Notes under the pieces: model-generated | What the model saw: only the letters and a program-made list of their open reading frames with translations | Databases searched by the model: none | What the model was told of the DNA's origin: nothing | In this document: positions 14,545-22,754 of the stretch, piece by piece | Numbering within the stretch: the first letter of the stretch is position 1 | Layout of the letters: the number at the start of each line of letters is the position of its first letter | Position numbers and translations under genes: made by a program | Origin: Clostridia bacterium DTU065 | GTDB taxonomy: Bacteria > Bacillota > DTU065 | Assembly (NCBI GenBank): GCA_001512545.1 | Contig: LFSI01000024.1 | Span: 467-32,731, forward strand | DNA length: 32,265 bases | Direction of reading: 5' to 3'

Positions 14545-15096
14545 ATGGAGCAGAAGGACAACGTAGAACAGAAACATCCAGACGATTTCAAAGATCTTTA
14601 TGACCGCTACGTCAAAAAGATCAACGATTACCTGCTCCGGATGTCAGGAGACCCCTTGGTTGCCGAGGAGCTGACCCAGGAGACGTTCTACAGGGCATTT
14701 ACCAACCTGAGGTCTTTCAAAGGTGACAAAGTGGGCGCATGGCTGTTTCGCATCGCCCACAACCTTTATATCGACGAATACCGGCAAAGGAAGCACTTTG
14801 CCGGAGCGGAGATGCTCGACATCCAACCTGCAATCTATCCAGGGGATCTTCCGGAGAAGCACCTTGAATCTGTAGAGACCCAAAAGCGGGTTCAACAGAT
14901 CCTGCAAAAACTGCCGGAAAACTACAGATCGATCCTGCTCCTTAGAGACCACCTGGGATTGTCTTATGACGATATAGCCGAAACCATTGGAAAATCTAGT
15001 TCAACGGTTAAGGTCACCTTGTTTCGTGCAAGAGCCAAGTTCAGAGAACTGTACACAGCCTTTGAACAAAAAGGAGGGAACAAAGTTGAGAGATAA
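14545..15096 (+). CDS. ECF-type RNA polymerase sigma factor
   Basis: 183 residues. Sigma-2 region from about residue 16 (FKDLYDRYVKKINDYL, then AEELTQETFYRAFTNL and WLFRIAHNLYIDEYR, the core-binding and -10 recognition helices). Sigma-4 region from about residue 115 (LQKLPENYRSILLLRDHLG, then the helix-turn-helix SYDDIAETIGKSSSTVKVTL). RBS GGGGGTGA precedes ATG 14545. The downstream gene overlaps by 11 bases and encodes a zinc-finger membrane anti-sigma factor, the standard pairing. Together they resemble the SigM/YhdL-type envelope-stress pair of Bacillus, but the orthology is only suggested. Confidence 0.95.
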   Translation: MEQKDNVEQKHPDDFKDLYDRYVKKINDYLLRMSGDPLVAEELTQETFYRAFTNLRSFKGDKVGAWLFRIAHNLYIDEYRQRKHFAGAEMLDIQPAIYPGDLPEKHLESVETQKRVQQILQKLPENYRSILLLRDHLGLSYDDIAETIGKSSSTVKVTLFRARAKFRELYTAFEQKGGNKVER

Positions 15097-16114
15097 GTGT
15101 GATGTTGTCCAGGACCTTTTGCCAATTTACTTAGATGGAGAGCTTCGCGAAGGGACCAAGCGTTTTGTAGAAGAACACCTTAAAGAATGCAGCACATGCA
15201 GGCAGGTCTTGGAAGACTCTTTTGAGGGCGAAAAGCTGTTCAGAGAGGTTATTCAAGACAGCCGCATTGATGCCATGTCTGCTAGAAAAATGTGGTACAA
15301 ATCAATGCTTAAATATCTTGTAAAACCTGCATTTTGGGTGTTCATGATTGCTCTCATCGGCGTGATTATCTTTGCTACCATCGTTTCTCGTCCAAACTTG
15401 CTTAATTATGAGATACTGACCACTGCTGCATCAGCAGAGGAGATGCTGCACCCGGGATTTTTCAAGGCTAGCCTTAATCGCGAAAGCATCAACGCTCTGA
15501 ACTTCAACCTTGAGAAGTTCTCCAGTCCTAGCGACAACATCCGCACCACCTATCAGTACCGCGTAAGTTTGGTGAATGATTCGCTCATTTTTGAAAGACT
15601 GTATTCGTTCGAGGACAGTTCAGTTGAACTCTATTACCCCGATGTGGCAACGCCAAAGCCGGCTATGATGGATCCCACCATCGTTGCAGAGATGCTCGAG
15701 CCGACTCTGTTTACCCTCAGCTTCAACCGCTTCGTCACTTTGCAGGAACTCGAAGTCCTCTTTGAAAGTAGCGATATTGAGGTTTTGTGGTTGGGCATTG
15801 CATCGCGGAATCTCCACGATACCACTAAGTGGTTGAGCTTTTGGGATAACTGGGGCCTTCCCGTCTACTACTTACAAAGCAACATCCAGCGGCGGAAAAA
15901 CGCAGTCGAGGATGAAATGCGTAAGCGGGTAAAGTCGTTTACCGATTACGGCAAGTATTTGGCAGGAATTGATCCCTACCTGTCGCAAAGATTAGAGTAT
16001 GTGAATGAAAATGGCATCCAGGTTTATGGAGTAGTTGTTCGGACCAAAGGTCCTGTGATGTTGGATTGGTTGGAGAAGTACCCCCTTGTCCGCTACTTTA
16101 GGCGGATGTCTTAA
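15086..16114 (+). CDS. Membrane anti-sigma factor, zf-HC2 with Sigma_reg-like C-terminus
   Basis: The frame opens at 14987 inside the sigma gene, but AAGGAGG at 15071-15077 is 8 nt before TTG 15086, giving 342 residues beginning MRDKCDVVQDLLPIYLDGEL. Residues 5-38 are a zf-HC2 anti-sigma zinc finger (C5, H31, C35, C38; the HxxxCxxC core is intact). One membrane helix lies near residues 77-100 (PAFWVFMIALIGVIIFATIV). The rest is predicted outside and resembles the Sigma_reg_C region (MLEPTLFTLSFNRFVTLQEL, then DIEVLWLGIASRN). It would hold the sigma factor at the membrane until an envelope signal releases it. Overlaps the sigma gene by 11 bases. Confidence 0.92.
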   Translation: MRDKCDVVQDLLPIYLDGELREGTKRFVEEHLKECSTCRQVLEDSFEGEKLFREVIQDSRIDAMSARKMWYKSMLKYLVKPAFWVFMIALIGVIIFATIVSRPNLLNYEILTTAASAEEMLHPGFFKASLNRESINALNFNLEKFSSPSDNIRTTYQYRVSLVNDSLIFERLYSFEDSSVELYYPDVATPKPAMMDPTIVAEMLEPTLFTLSFNRFVTLQELEVLFESSDIEVLWLGIASRNLHDTTKWLSFWDNWGLPVYYLQSNIQRRKNAVEDEMRKRVKSFTDYGKYLAGIDPYLSQRLEYVNENGIQVYGVVVRTKGPVMLDWLEKYPLVRYFRRMS

Positions 16115-16138
16115 AGTCTTTGATATGGAGGGATAACT

Positions 16139-17113
16139 GTGGAGAAAATCACCCAAGCAGAAGTGCAAGAAGTGAAGCAGTTTTGCGAAAAAGTGAAGGA
16201 CAATGTGGAAAAGGTTATTATCGGCAAGTCGAAAGTTATCGATCAAGTTCTTGTTGCACTTCTCTGTGCGGGACACGTCCTTACCGAAGATGTTCCTGGA
16301 ACAGGAAAGACGATGCTAGCACGCAGCCTTGCCATCAGCCTCGGGCTGGAGTTCAACCGCATTCAGTTTACCCCAGACCTTCTTCCATCTGACGTGACTG
16401 GAGTTTCGGTGTTCAACCAAAAAACCTCAGAGTTTGAGTTCAAAGAAGGTCCGATCTTCGCACAGATCGTGCTTGCTGACGAGATCAACCGCGCCACACC
16501 CAGAACTCAGTCGGCGCTTTTGGAGTGTATGGAAGAGAAGCAGGTAACTACAGATGGCAAGACTCGGAAACTGCCAAAGCCGTTTCTGGTTATTGCAACC
16601 CAGAACCCTGTGGAGTACGAAGGTACGTTCCCTCTCCCAGAAGCCCAGCTTGACAGGTTCTTGATGAAGATCAGCTTGGGCTACCCTACAGAAAACGAAG
16701 AAAACGAAATTCTCGTAAGACTTCAGTACACCCATCCGGTGGAAACCATCGAGTCCGTTGCAGATGGAAGCAGCTTGGTACGCATGCAGGAACTGGTGAA
16801 AAAGACGTTCGTAGAGGAATCAGTGCGGGAGTATATCGTTCGTTTAGTTCACGCAACCAGAAATCACGGCGACGTCTCCATCGGCGCATCGCCTAGGGGT
16901 TCCCTTGCCCTGTACAAAACAGCTCAAGCTTATGCCACCATTAAGGGTAGAGAGTACGTCATACCCGACGATGTTAAGTACCTTGCTCCGTTAACATTGA
17001 GCCATAGAATAATTATCAAACCCGAAAGCAGCCTGAGAGGAAAGACACCAGAGAAGGTTTTAGAAGAGATTCTGGAGACCGTGCCTGTAGAGCTCGAAAG
17101 TCTAAAATCCTAA
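16139..17113 (+). CDS. MoxR-family AAA ATPase
   Basis: 324 residues, normal for MoxR (AAA_3). Walker A is DVPGTGKTMLARS near residue 50, Walker B is IVLADEINRATPRTQSALLE near 110, with the sensor segment FLVIATQNPVEYEGTFPLPEAQLDRF following and the lid domain EYIVRLVHATR...GASPRGSLALYKTAQAYA after it. Members act as chaperone-like ATPases that mature or assemble partner proteins, commonly with DUF58/von Willebrand-like proteins. Starts at GTG 16139 behind GGAGGG. It lies 24 nt after the anti-sigma gene and probably in the same operon. Confidence 0.95.
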   Translation: MEKITQAEVQEVKQFCEKVKDNVEKVIIGKSKVIDQVLVALLCAGHVLTEDVPGTGKTMLARSLAISLGLEFNRIQFTPDLLPSDVTGVSVFNQKTSEFEFKEGPIFAQIVLADEINRATPRTQSALLECMEEKQVTTDGKTRKLPKPFLVIATQNPVEYEGTFPLPEAQLDRFLMKISLGYPTENEENEILVRLQYTHPVETIESVADGSSLVRMQELVKKTFVEESVREYIVRLVHATRNHGDVSIGASPRGSLALYKTAQAYATIKGREYVIPDDVKYLAPLTLSHRIIIKPESSLRGKTPEKVLEEILETVPVELESLKS

Positions 17114-17152
17114 ACTGGTAATCTTGAGAGAAAGGAGTAGCAACCAGAGGTA

Positions 17153-17209
17153 ATGCCAGTGTATCGCCTCTGTTGCACGTGCAAAAAGTGCCCTACTGGA
17201 GAGCCTTAA
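17153..17209 (+). CDS. Possible 18-residue Cys-rich upstream ORF
   Basis: ATG 17153 opens a short frame (MPVYRLCCTCKKCPTGEP) ending at TAA 17207-17209, overlapping the first codons of the DUF58 gene in another frame. It holds four cysteines in 18 residues. Ribosome sites nearby are poorly placed (AGAGG 2 nt away, AAAGGAG 15 nt away). Could be chance. Confidence 0.15.
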   Translation: MPVYRLCCTCKKCPTGEP

Positions 17210-18417
17210 TCTGGATTGCGGGTATTTCTGCCTTGCTTTTCAAAGGCCCGTTCATCTATTTCATGTTCTACCTGCTCCTTTTGGTCTGGCTGATACCGCC
17301 CATGCTTCTGAGAAGCAGCGAAAAACATCTGCGGATTACCAGAGAGATTGAAACCGACGCAGTCTTCTTCGGCGAGCGTATGAAGGTCAAGATCAAAGTG
17401 CAAAACGCCAGTAGATTTCCCTTGGTCTGGCTGAAGATCAGAGAAGCCTGTCCCAGACAGATCGGACCTAAAATGAGATCCAGTGTGAGCTGGGTGGTCT
17501 CTCTGAAGCCAGGCGAAACCAAAACGCTGGAATACCACATCTTCGGCGGTAAAAGAGGGGCATATGTAATCGGGCCGATAAAACTGGAGTTAGGAGATAT
17601 TTTCGGGCTTTACAAACGAGAACTTGAACTGCAGTTGTTTGATTTTGTTACGGTCTATCCAAAGGTAGTTCCCATAGAAGAGCTGGGGCTCACTTCCACT
17701 CAGCCTATAGGGAATTTGAAACATCCTCAAAAAATCTATGAAGATCCTCTTAAAATCGCCGGGCTCAGAGACTACAAGCCTGGAGATTCGCCGAAGCACA
17801 TTTCCTGGAAAGCTACGGCAAGACAGGAAAAGCTTATGGTACGTGAGTATGAAGCCACGATGACACTAGATACTATGATCCTGGTTGACTTGGACAGCAG
17901 AGATTATGTTTCTGCCACCTATGAAAACGCTAAGGAGCTGGCGATCAGCGTTGCTGCTTCGATTACAGCGCACCTCACAAGAAAAAGGCAGGCAATTGGT
18001 CTGGCCACCAATGGTGTGCCAATGGCGGAAGCATCGGCTCATTCGGACACCAGGATCCTTGATGATGAACCGCTGGAGAACATCATGCCCAAGAAAGGTC
18101 AGGGTAGGCAGTTCTTAGAGATTCTCTCCCGCATCGAAGGTACAAGCAGCGGAGAATCGTTTGTCGGTTTGTGCCAAAGGATGAAGGCAAAGCTTCCTTG
18201 GGGTACCACAGTTGTTATGATCGTCCCAAGGGATACAGATGAGTTGATGAGATTTGCCCAGTCGCTGATTGAAAGTGGCTTCAAAGTGGTGATCATTACA
18301 GTTCAGAGCGCGAAGTTCAGAGAGTATCTTGGCAGGTCGACGACCTCCTCCTTGATTCTCTATCAGATTAGAGAGGAGGATGAGATGAGTGTCCTCGAAC
18401 GGAAACGAGAAGCATGA
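17173..18417 (+). CDS. DUF58 membrane-anchored protein, MoxR partner
   Basis: 414 residues from TTG 17173; GTG 17179 and GTG 17188 are also possible because none has a well-placed Shine-Dalgarno (AAAGGAG sits at 17131-17137). Two hydrophobic segments at residues 9-45, then a beta-rich region (VKIKVQNASRFPLVWLKIRE), then the DUF58 signature IAGLRDYKPGDSPKHISWKATAR near 196-218, followed by a von Willebrand A-like region starting at LDTMILVDLDS. Proteins of this family occur with MoxR in many bacteria and are thought to be its substrate or partner. The stop overlaps the next gene by 29 bases. Confidence 0.92.
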   Translation: MHVQKVPYWRALIWIAGISALLFKGPFIYFMFYLLLLVWLIPPMLLRSSEKHLRITREIETDAVFFGERMKVKIKVQNASRFPLVWLKIREACPRQIGPKMRSSVSWVVSLKPGETKTLEYHIFGGKRGAYVIGPIKLELGDIFGLYKRELELQLFDFVTVYPKVVPIEELGLTSTQPIGNLKHPQKIYEDPLKIAGLRDYKPGDSPKHISWKATARQEKLMVREYEATMTLDTMILVDLDSRDYVSATYENAKELAISVAASITAHLTRKRQAIGLATNGVPMAEASAHSDTRILDDEPLENIMPKKGQGRQFLEILSRIEGTSSGESFVGLCQRMKAKLPWGTTVVMIVPRDTDELMRFAQSLIESGFKVVIITVQSAKFREYLGRSTTSSLILYQIREEDEMSVLERKREA

Positions 18418-19927
18418 GCAAAATCTAATTATTTGGTTCATACCGTTTCTTTTAGCCTTGGTGGGTTTTGGCTTTGTCGCCGTCATGGCAGAGATCATGA
18501 GCTTCATATGGCCAGACATTGTTGATCTCCGGTATTATCTGGGCTTTTTCGGCGTCATTATGGTCTTTTTCGGCTACTTTGCAACTGCAAGACCGGAGTC
18601 ATACGAGAGAAAGAGATCCCGCATACCGGAAGTTATAGCGCTGATTTTCCTAAGTAAGCTGTACACCGCATTTGTGCTTCCTTGGGACCAGTTCGTTTCC
18701 AGGCTGGTGCCTGCTAAGTTTCTTGAAGTGAACTTTTTCTTCGCATTTATTTTGCTGTACTTCGTTTGGGTTCTGGCGCGGAGCGCCGGGAACTTGGCCC
18801 TTACAATGACCCAATCCATTGTTGATAGAGAACTAAGGAAACAGCAAGACGAAAGCTACCTCGGAGTTGCCGTCAGAGAGTCGATAACCGGATTGAAGCT
18901 AATCAAATATCTCTTCATACCCATGATCGTCGTGCTGATTTTTGTTATCGGTGCAGAGCAGAGCTTCCAAGAGCAGGTTGCCCAAAGTACAGTGTTCAAA
19001 CTTAAAGTGAACCTTTTTGGTGGAGTTATGGCTGCAGCAACCATCGCTATGGCAACGTTAGTTCTGTATCTACAAAAGAACTACCAGTGGGAGAGCGAAA
19101 GGGCCGAAGTCGAGAAGGACTTGGGTTTCAAGTGGGTGATTTGGTCGTTAGCCTTCGTCCTGCTGTTTACAGCTGTCGCTGCTTTCCTGCCGGGAGACCT
19201 GTCGCCAGTATACTTCTACATCCCCAATGCCATTAAAGCACTGCTGCCTTTCATGCATAGGGATATGCCCACAGGTCCGGTGTTCCAGCAGCGTGAGAAG
19301 AACGAACCTGTTGAGCCGCCAATCCTAGACGAGCAGACGATGGGTAAGCACCACAGCGCACTCCTTACCACTATAACCGCCACTGTACAGACTTTGATCG
19401 CCATCGCTATCGCGGTCACAGCCTTCTACTATTTGCTCAGAGTCCTTTACGAAAACTCCGATGAGCTGAAGCGTTTGGTGGACAATATCGTCCGAACCTT
19501 TAAGTATTTCATCAACGCGCTGAAAAGTCTGTTCATCAAAACCGAAACAGGTAAGGTAGATAAGAAGACTTTGGCTGAGCAAGTAGATCAGTTTTTCAAA
19601 CGTAGGAAAATCACCTACAACAAGGTGGGCATCAATGAAGTCCGCAGATTGTACGGAGAGCTGCTCCTTGAGGCCGAAAGCCGGGGCATTCGCAGAGAAG
19701 CATATGCTACTGCTTCGGAGTTTGCGGTGGTGCTGGAAAACCTGTTCCCAGAGAGGGTTCAGGAAATTGTTGATCTCACTAGAATGTACGAAGATGCAAG
19801 GTACAATAAAGATCCCGATGAGGAGACCAGCAAAAAAGCCAAAGGCCTGTTTAGCGTAGTGGTCCAAACGGTTAGAAGCTACACAAGGCGTTCAGGTAGA
19901 AAGCGAGATGCTAGTGTCGAAGATTAG
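18389..19927 (+). CDS. Polytopic membrane protein with DUF4129 C-terminal domain
   Basis: 512 residues from GTG 18389, preceded by GAGGAGG (18374-18380). About seven hydrophobic segments in the first 350 residues (for example IIWFIPFLLALVGFGFVAVM, LIKYLFIPMIVVLIFVIGA, LIAIAIAVTAFYYLLRVLY), then a soluble C-terminus whose VRRLYGELLLEAESRGIRREAY...TASEFAVVLENLFP portion matches DUF4129. In related clusters this domain is usually the tail of a transglutaminase-like membrane protein; no transglutaminase core (Cys-His-Asp) is seen here. It closes the sigma/anti-sigma/MoxR/DUF58 block, so an envelope role is likely. Function unknown. Confidence 0.85.
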   Translation: MSSNGNEKHEQNLIIWFIPFLLALVGFGFVAVMAEIMSFIWPDIVDLRYYLGFFGVIMVFFGYFATARPESYERKRSRIPEVIALIFLSKLYTAFVLPWDQFVSRLVPAKFLEVNFFFAFILLYFVWVLARSAGNLALTMTQSIVDRELRKQQDESYLGVAVRESITGLKLIKYLFIPMIVVLIFVIGAEQSFQEQVAQSTVFKLKVNLFGGVMAAATIAMATLVLYLQKNYQWESERAEVEKDLGFKWVIWSLAFVLLFTAVAAFLPGDLSPVYFYIPNAIKALLPFMHRDMPTGPVFQQREKNEPVEPPILDEQTMGKHHSALLTTITATVQTLIAIAIAVTAFYYLLRVLYENSDELKRLVDNIVRTFKYFINALKSLFIKTETGKVDKKTLAEQVDQFFKRRKITYNKVGINEVRRLYGELLLEAESRGIRREAYATASEFAVVLENLFPERVQEIVDLTRMYEDARYNKDPDEETSKKAKGLFSVVVQTVRSYTRRSGRKRDASVED

Positions 19928-19953
19928 AAGACGTTTGTAAAAAGCATAAAAAG

Positions 19954-19977
19954 GCGCTGAGCCGGTTGGCTCAGCGC
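19954..19977 (-). terminator. Terminator between DUF4129 gene and ung
   Basis: Perfect 10-bp stem GCGCTGAGCC/GGCTCAGCGC with a GGTT loop. The T-run is on the minus strand (five A residues at 19948-19952 on plus), so it fits best as the ung terminator, and it may also stop plus-strand transcription. Confidence 0.8.
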
Positions 19978-19983
19978 TCATCC

Positions 19984-20658
19984 TTAAATGTTCGGGATCT
20001 GCCAGTCGATTTCAGAAAGACCGTTTGCCTTCAGGAAGGCGTTGGTTTTAGAAAAATGCCTGCACCCGAAAAACCCTCTGCTTGCAGAGAGAGGGCTGGG
20101 GTGAGACGCAGTCAGGACCAGATGTTTGGGGTTATTGAGGAACATCCGTTTCGCTTTGGCGTTGTTGCCCCAAAGGAGGTAGACCACAGGAGCGTCTTTT
20201 TTGTTTAGAATCTGAATAATGGCGTCTGTCAGCTGTTGCCAGCCGATGCCCCGATGAGAGTTAGCTTGGTTGGCAACCACAGTAAGGCTGGTGTTTAAAA
20301 GCAGCACCCCCTGCTGCGCCCAGGGGGCAAGATACCCGTTGTTTGGAATGTAGCAGCCAAGATCGTCTGATAGCTCTTTGTAGATATTCATCAGTGAGGG
20401 AGGGATTTCCACTCCCTTCTGTACGGAAAAGGCCAGCCCGTGAGCTTGATTTTCTCCGTGATACGGATCTTGACCTAAGATAACTACTTTGGTATCCTTG
20501 TACGGGGTCAACTTGAGGGCTTCATAGATTTTGTACATGTCGGGATAGACGGTTTTTGTACGGTATTCTCTGATCAAAATTTTTCTGAGTCTTTGATAGT
20601 ATTCTTTCTGGAATTCTTCTTTAAGCAGTTCGTCCCAATCGTTTCCCAAATGTACCAT
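19984..20658 (-). CDS. ung: Uracil-DNA glycosylase, family 1
   Basis: 224 residues from ATG 20658. The frame opens at GTG 20670, but that codon is part of the AGGAGTGA Shine-Dalgarno 7-8 nt upstream. Removes uracil from DNA as the first step of base excision repair. The water-activating motif GQDPYHG (D64, H67) and the DNA-intercalation motif HPSPLSASRGFFG near residue 186 are intact, as are LLLNTSLTV and VYLLWGNNAK of the uracil pocket. Stands alone on the minus strand. Confidence 0.97.
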   Translation of the reverse strand: MVHLGNDWDELLKEEFQKEYYQRLRKILIREYRTKTVYPDMYKIYEALKLTPYKDTKVVILGQDPYHGENQAHGLAFSVQKGVEIPPSLMNIYKELSDDLGCYIPNNGYLAPWAQQGVLLLNTSLTVVANQANSHRGIGWQQLTDAIIQILNKKDAPVVYLLWGNNAKAKRMFLNNPKHLVLTASHPSPLSASRGFFGCRHFSKTNAFLKANGLSEIDWQIPNI

Positions 20659-20965
20659 CTTACAGTTCACTCCTATGTAAAGCTTCGATAAAATGCGGTG
20701 GTTTTTTCGCAGATTCGGCGCTTTTCCTTGAGCGCTTTTTTTGTTTGCAGTTTTCCACTGTTGTTACTTCTAGTTTTCGGCGGGATTACCTTTTTCGTCC
20801 GAATGCTCTAGGTATTTAGTCCCAAGGTGAAACGTTTCTGTTAACTTTTCGGTTTTTTACGCGTCATATTCAGTGAAACGGTAAGATATACCTATTTAAT
20901 TCCTAGCTGGGTTTTTGTTACAGTTTACTTGGAGTAAACTGAATACGTCAAAGGGGAGGGTTATT
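20659..20965. other. Intergenic region upstream of ung
   Basis: Divergent spacer between ung and a small membrane-protein gene. It holds a terminator-like GCGCT/AGCGC hairpin with seven T residues (about 20719-20742) that has no plus-strand gene before it, the palindrome GAAACGTTTC at 20829-20838, and the inverted repeat at 20921-20941 listed separately. I see no clear promoter hexamers for either gene. Confidence 0.5.
20921..20941. promoter_or_regulatory. Inverted repeat, possible operator
   Basis: CAGTTTACT-TGG-AGTAAACTG, perfect 9-bp arms with a 3-nt spacer, 25 nt before the start codon of the small membrane protein. The size and position suit a repressor operator, but it could also be a small RNA hairpin in the 5' leader. 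Confidence 0.45.
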
Positions 20966-21181
20966 GTGCCTTATTTTCTACTGCTGGTTATTATAGCTGC
21001 TACGCTACTTATTTCTGTTAAGTTCGTCTACCTGCTGTACACCATTAACAAGAAAAAGAAAGAGCAGCAGATAATCACTCCTTCTGAGAGGATTCAATTA
21101 CGGATTTGGTCGATAGTGTTTACCTGTACTATCGTCGGAGTATTAGTAGGAGTAAGTTCTGCGTTAATATCTTACATCTAA
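20966..21181 (+). CDS. Small two-helix membrane protein
   Basis: 71 residues from GTG 20966, preceded by GGGGAGGG at 20953-20960; the frame is open further upstream but without a ribosome site. Two membrane helices, YFLLLVIIAATLLISVKFVY (about 3-22) and IWSIVFTCTIVGVLVGVSSA (about 47-66), joined by a basic loop with KKKKEQQ. No family recognised. Followed by a hairpin terminator, so it is a one-gene unit. Confidence 0.65.
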   Translation: MPYFLLLVIIAATLLISVKFVYLLYTINKKKKEQQIITPSERIQLRIWSIVFTCTIVGVLVGVSSALISYI

Positions 21182-21256
21182 GGTTACCGCAAGTTATCAA
21201 GAAGAAAAACGGCTTTATAAATTTTAATTGTCATTCAATAGAATAGGACCTAATAG

Positions 21257-21292
21257 GAAAACCAACTGAGACGAAAAACTCAGTTGGTTTTC
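21257..21292 (+). terminator. Terminator after the small membrane protein
   Basis: Perfect 14-bp stem GAAAACCAACTGAG/CTCAGTTGGTTTTC with an 8-nt loop; the T-run is within the right arm and further T residues follow. It lies 76 nt after the stop. Confidence 0.75.
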
Positions 21293-21494
21293 TCGTTTGG
21301 TTGTAGTAAAATGCAACAGTAGCGCATAAGCTTACATAACTGAAATCCTTTGCAGCTTACCTTGCTTCCGCTGACTGAGTATAGACAGAATCGGTTTTAA
21401 GGTGTTAAGCAGGTAGTGTATCTTAGAGCAGAACTGCAGGAGTTTGAGACTGGACTTACCACCAGCGCCATCGAAAAAAAGCAAAAAATAACTC

Positions 21495-21523
21495 TTGCCC
21501 ACCTGTCGGTCTAATGCTATACT
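21495..21523 (+). promoter_or_regulatory. Promoter of the metNIQ operon
   Basis: -35 TTGCCC at 21495-21500, 17-nt spacer, -10 TATACT at 21518-21523. The expected start near 21530 is about 47 nt ahead of the SAM-I riboswitch. Confidence 0.8.
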
Positions 21524-21576
21524 ACTAATCAATATAGATTCTTACAGAATCTGGCCTACAAATGAATAAAAATAGC

Positions 21577-21678
21577 TTTCTTATCAAGAGTGGCGGAGGG
21601 ACTGGCCCAATGAAGCCCAGCAACCAGCGTAATGCAAGGGTGCTAATTCCAGCAGACAAGTGTCTGAGAGATAAGAAA
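21577..21678 (+). ncRNA. SAM-I (S-box) riboswitch controlling metNIQ
   Basis: Class I SAM aptamer. The closing stem P1 is TTTCTTATC (21577-21585) with GATAAGAAA (21670-21678). Conserved core elements visible are AAGAGTGGCGGAGGGACTGG, CCCAATGAAGCCCAGCAACC, GCAAGGGTGCTAATTCC and the final GTCTGAGAGATAAG. GATAAGAA (21670-21677) can instead pair with TTCTTATC (21703-21710), which holds part of the downstream terminator, so SAM binding favours P1 and termination, while low SAM favours antitermination and methionine import. Confidence 0.97.
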
Positions 21679-21697
21679 GGTGAAAATGACGTTTTTC

Positions 21698-21724
21698 GCC
21701 TCTTCTTATCGAAGAGGCTTTTTT
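21698..21724 (+). terminator. Riboswitch-controlled terminator (expression platform)
   Basis: 8-bp stem GCCTCTTC/GAAGAGGC (21698-21705, 21711-21718), TTATC loop, six T residues at 21719-21724. TTCTTATC (21703-21710) in its left arm and loop is complementary to the 3' strand of aptamer P1. Confidence 0.95.
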
Positions 21725-21740
21725 AATGGGGGTGATCTTC

Positions 21741-22754
21741 TTGATCAGGTTTGAAAACGTCACGAAAATATACAAAGGCGAAAACGAAGTCGTTGCTTTA
21801 AAAAACATTGACCTCACTATTAATGATGGAGAGATCTTTGGCATTATCGGACTTTCCGGTGCCGGAAAATCAACTTTGGTACGCTGCATTAATCTCCTCG
21901 AAACACCAGATGAAGGAAGAGTGCTTGTAGACGGTGTGGATATGATGAACCTTACCCGGAGAGAGCTCCGCCAGCACCGCAAGAGTATCGGCATGATCTT
22001 TCAGCACTTCAACCTCTTGTCTTCGCGAACCGTTGCAGAGAACGTGGCCTTTCCCTTGGAGCTTAGCGGGGTTCCTAAACGGCAGAGAATTAAGAAGGTT
22101 AGAGATCTTTTAGAACTGGTTGGCTTAAGCGATAAGGCCAGAGCTTACCCCTCCCAGCTTTCGGGAGGCCAGAAGCAGAGAGTAGGCATTGCAAGGGCTC
22201 TTGCCAATGATCAAAAAATCCTGCTCTGCGATGAAGCAACCTCTGCTCTAGATCCACAGACAACTATGAGCATTCTCGAGCTCCTCAAAAAGATCAACCG
22301 AGAGCGCGGCATCACCGTTGTCATTATTACCCATGAGATGCACGTGATTAAGGAAATCTGCGACAGAGTAGCGGTGATCGAGGACGGCAGGATCATCGAA
22401 ACTGGTATCGTGGAAGACGTCCTTCTCAATCCCACAACAGAAACCGCCAGAACTTTCTTAAAAACAGTCATCAAGAGCGAAGTGCCGCCAGAAGTTGCGG
22501 CACGGCTAAAAGAAAGTAACGGCGGAGAGCTGCTCCAGGTCACCTTCCTTGGAGGTAGTACTGGTGAGCCCATTATCAACGAAGTGGTCAAGAACTTCGA
22601 TGTTGTGGTGAATATCCTCTACGGCAATATCGATCAGATTCACGACATAACCTTTGGCATGTTGGTGTTGAAGCTTACGGGGCCTCAGAGGAAACAGGCC
22701 AAAGCCTTCCTCGAAGAAAAGGGCCTGAAGGTGAAGGTGATAGATGATGTTTAA
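21741..22754 (+). CDS. metN: Methionine ABC transporter ATP-binding protein MetN
   Basis: 337 residues from TTG 21741, with GGGGGTGA 5-6 nt upstream; the in-frame ATG 21726 falls before that site. ABC ATPase: Walker [11 protein letters not shown]-loop [10 protein letters not shown], signature [15 protein letters not shown], Walker [14 protein letters not shown], switch histidine ITHEM. The C-terminal 75 residues form the NIL/ACT-like domain ([20 protein letters not shown] onward) by which internal methionine inhibits transport in characterised MetNI. First gene after the SAM-I riboswitch; overlaps metI by 11 bases. Confidence 0.97.
   Translation: MIRFENVTKIYKGENEVVALKNIDLTINDGEIFGIIGLSGAGKSTLVRCINLLETPDEGRVLVDGVDMMNLTRRELRQHRKSIGMIFQHFNLLSSRTVAENVAFPLELSGVPKRQRIKKVRDLLELVGLSDKARAYPSQLSGGQKQRVGIARALANDQKILLCDEATSALDPQTTMSILELLKKINRERGITVVIITHEMHVIKEICDRVAVIEDGRIIETGIVEDVLLNPTTETARTFLKTVIKSEVPPEVAARLKESNGGELLQVTFLGGSTGEPIINEVVKNFDVVVNILYGNIDQIHDITFGMLVLKLTGPQRKQAKAFLEEKGLKVKVIDDV

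Noticed and set aside
21332-21532. Minus-strand frame upstream of the met promoter as a transposase remnant
   Set aside because: The translation matches no transposase I can recognise, it overlaps the clear met promoter, and no inverted repeats flank it.
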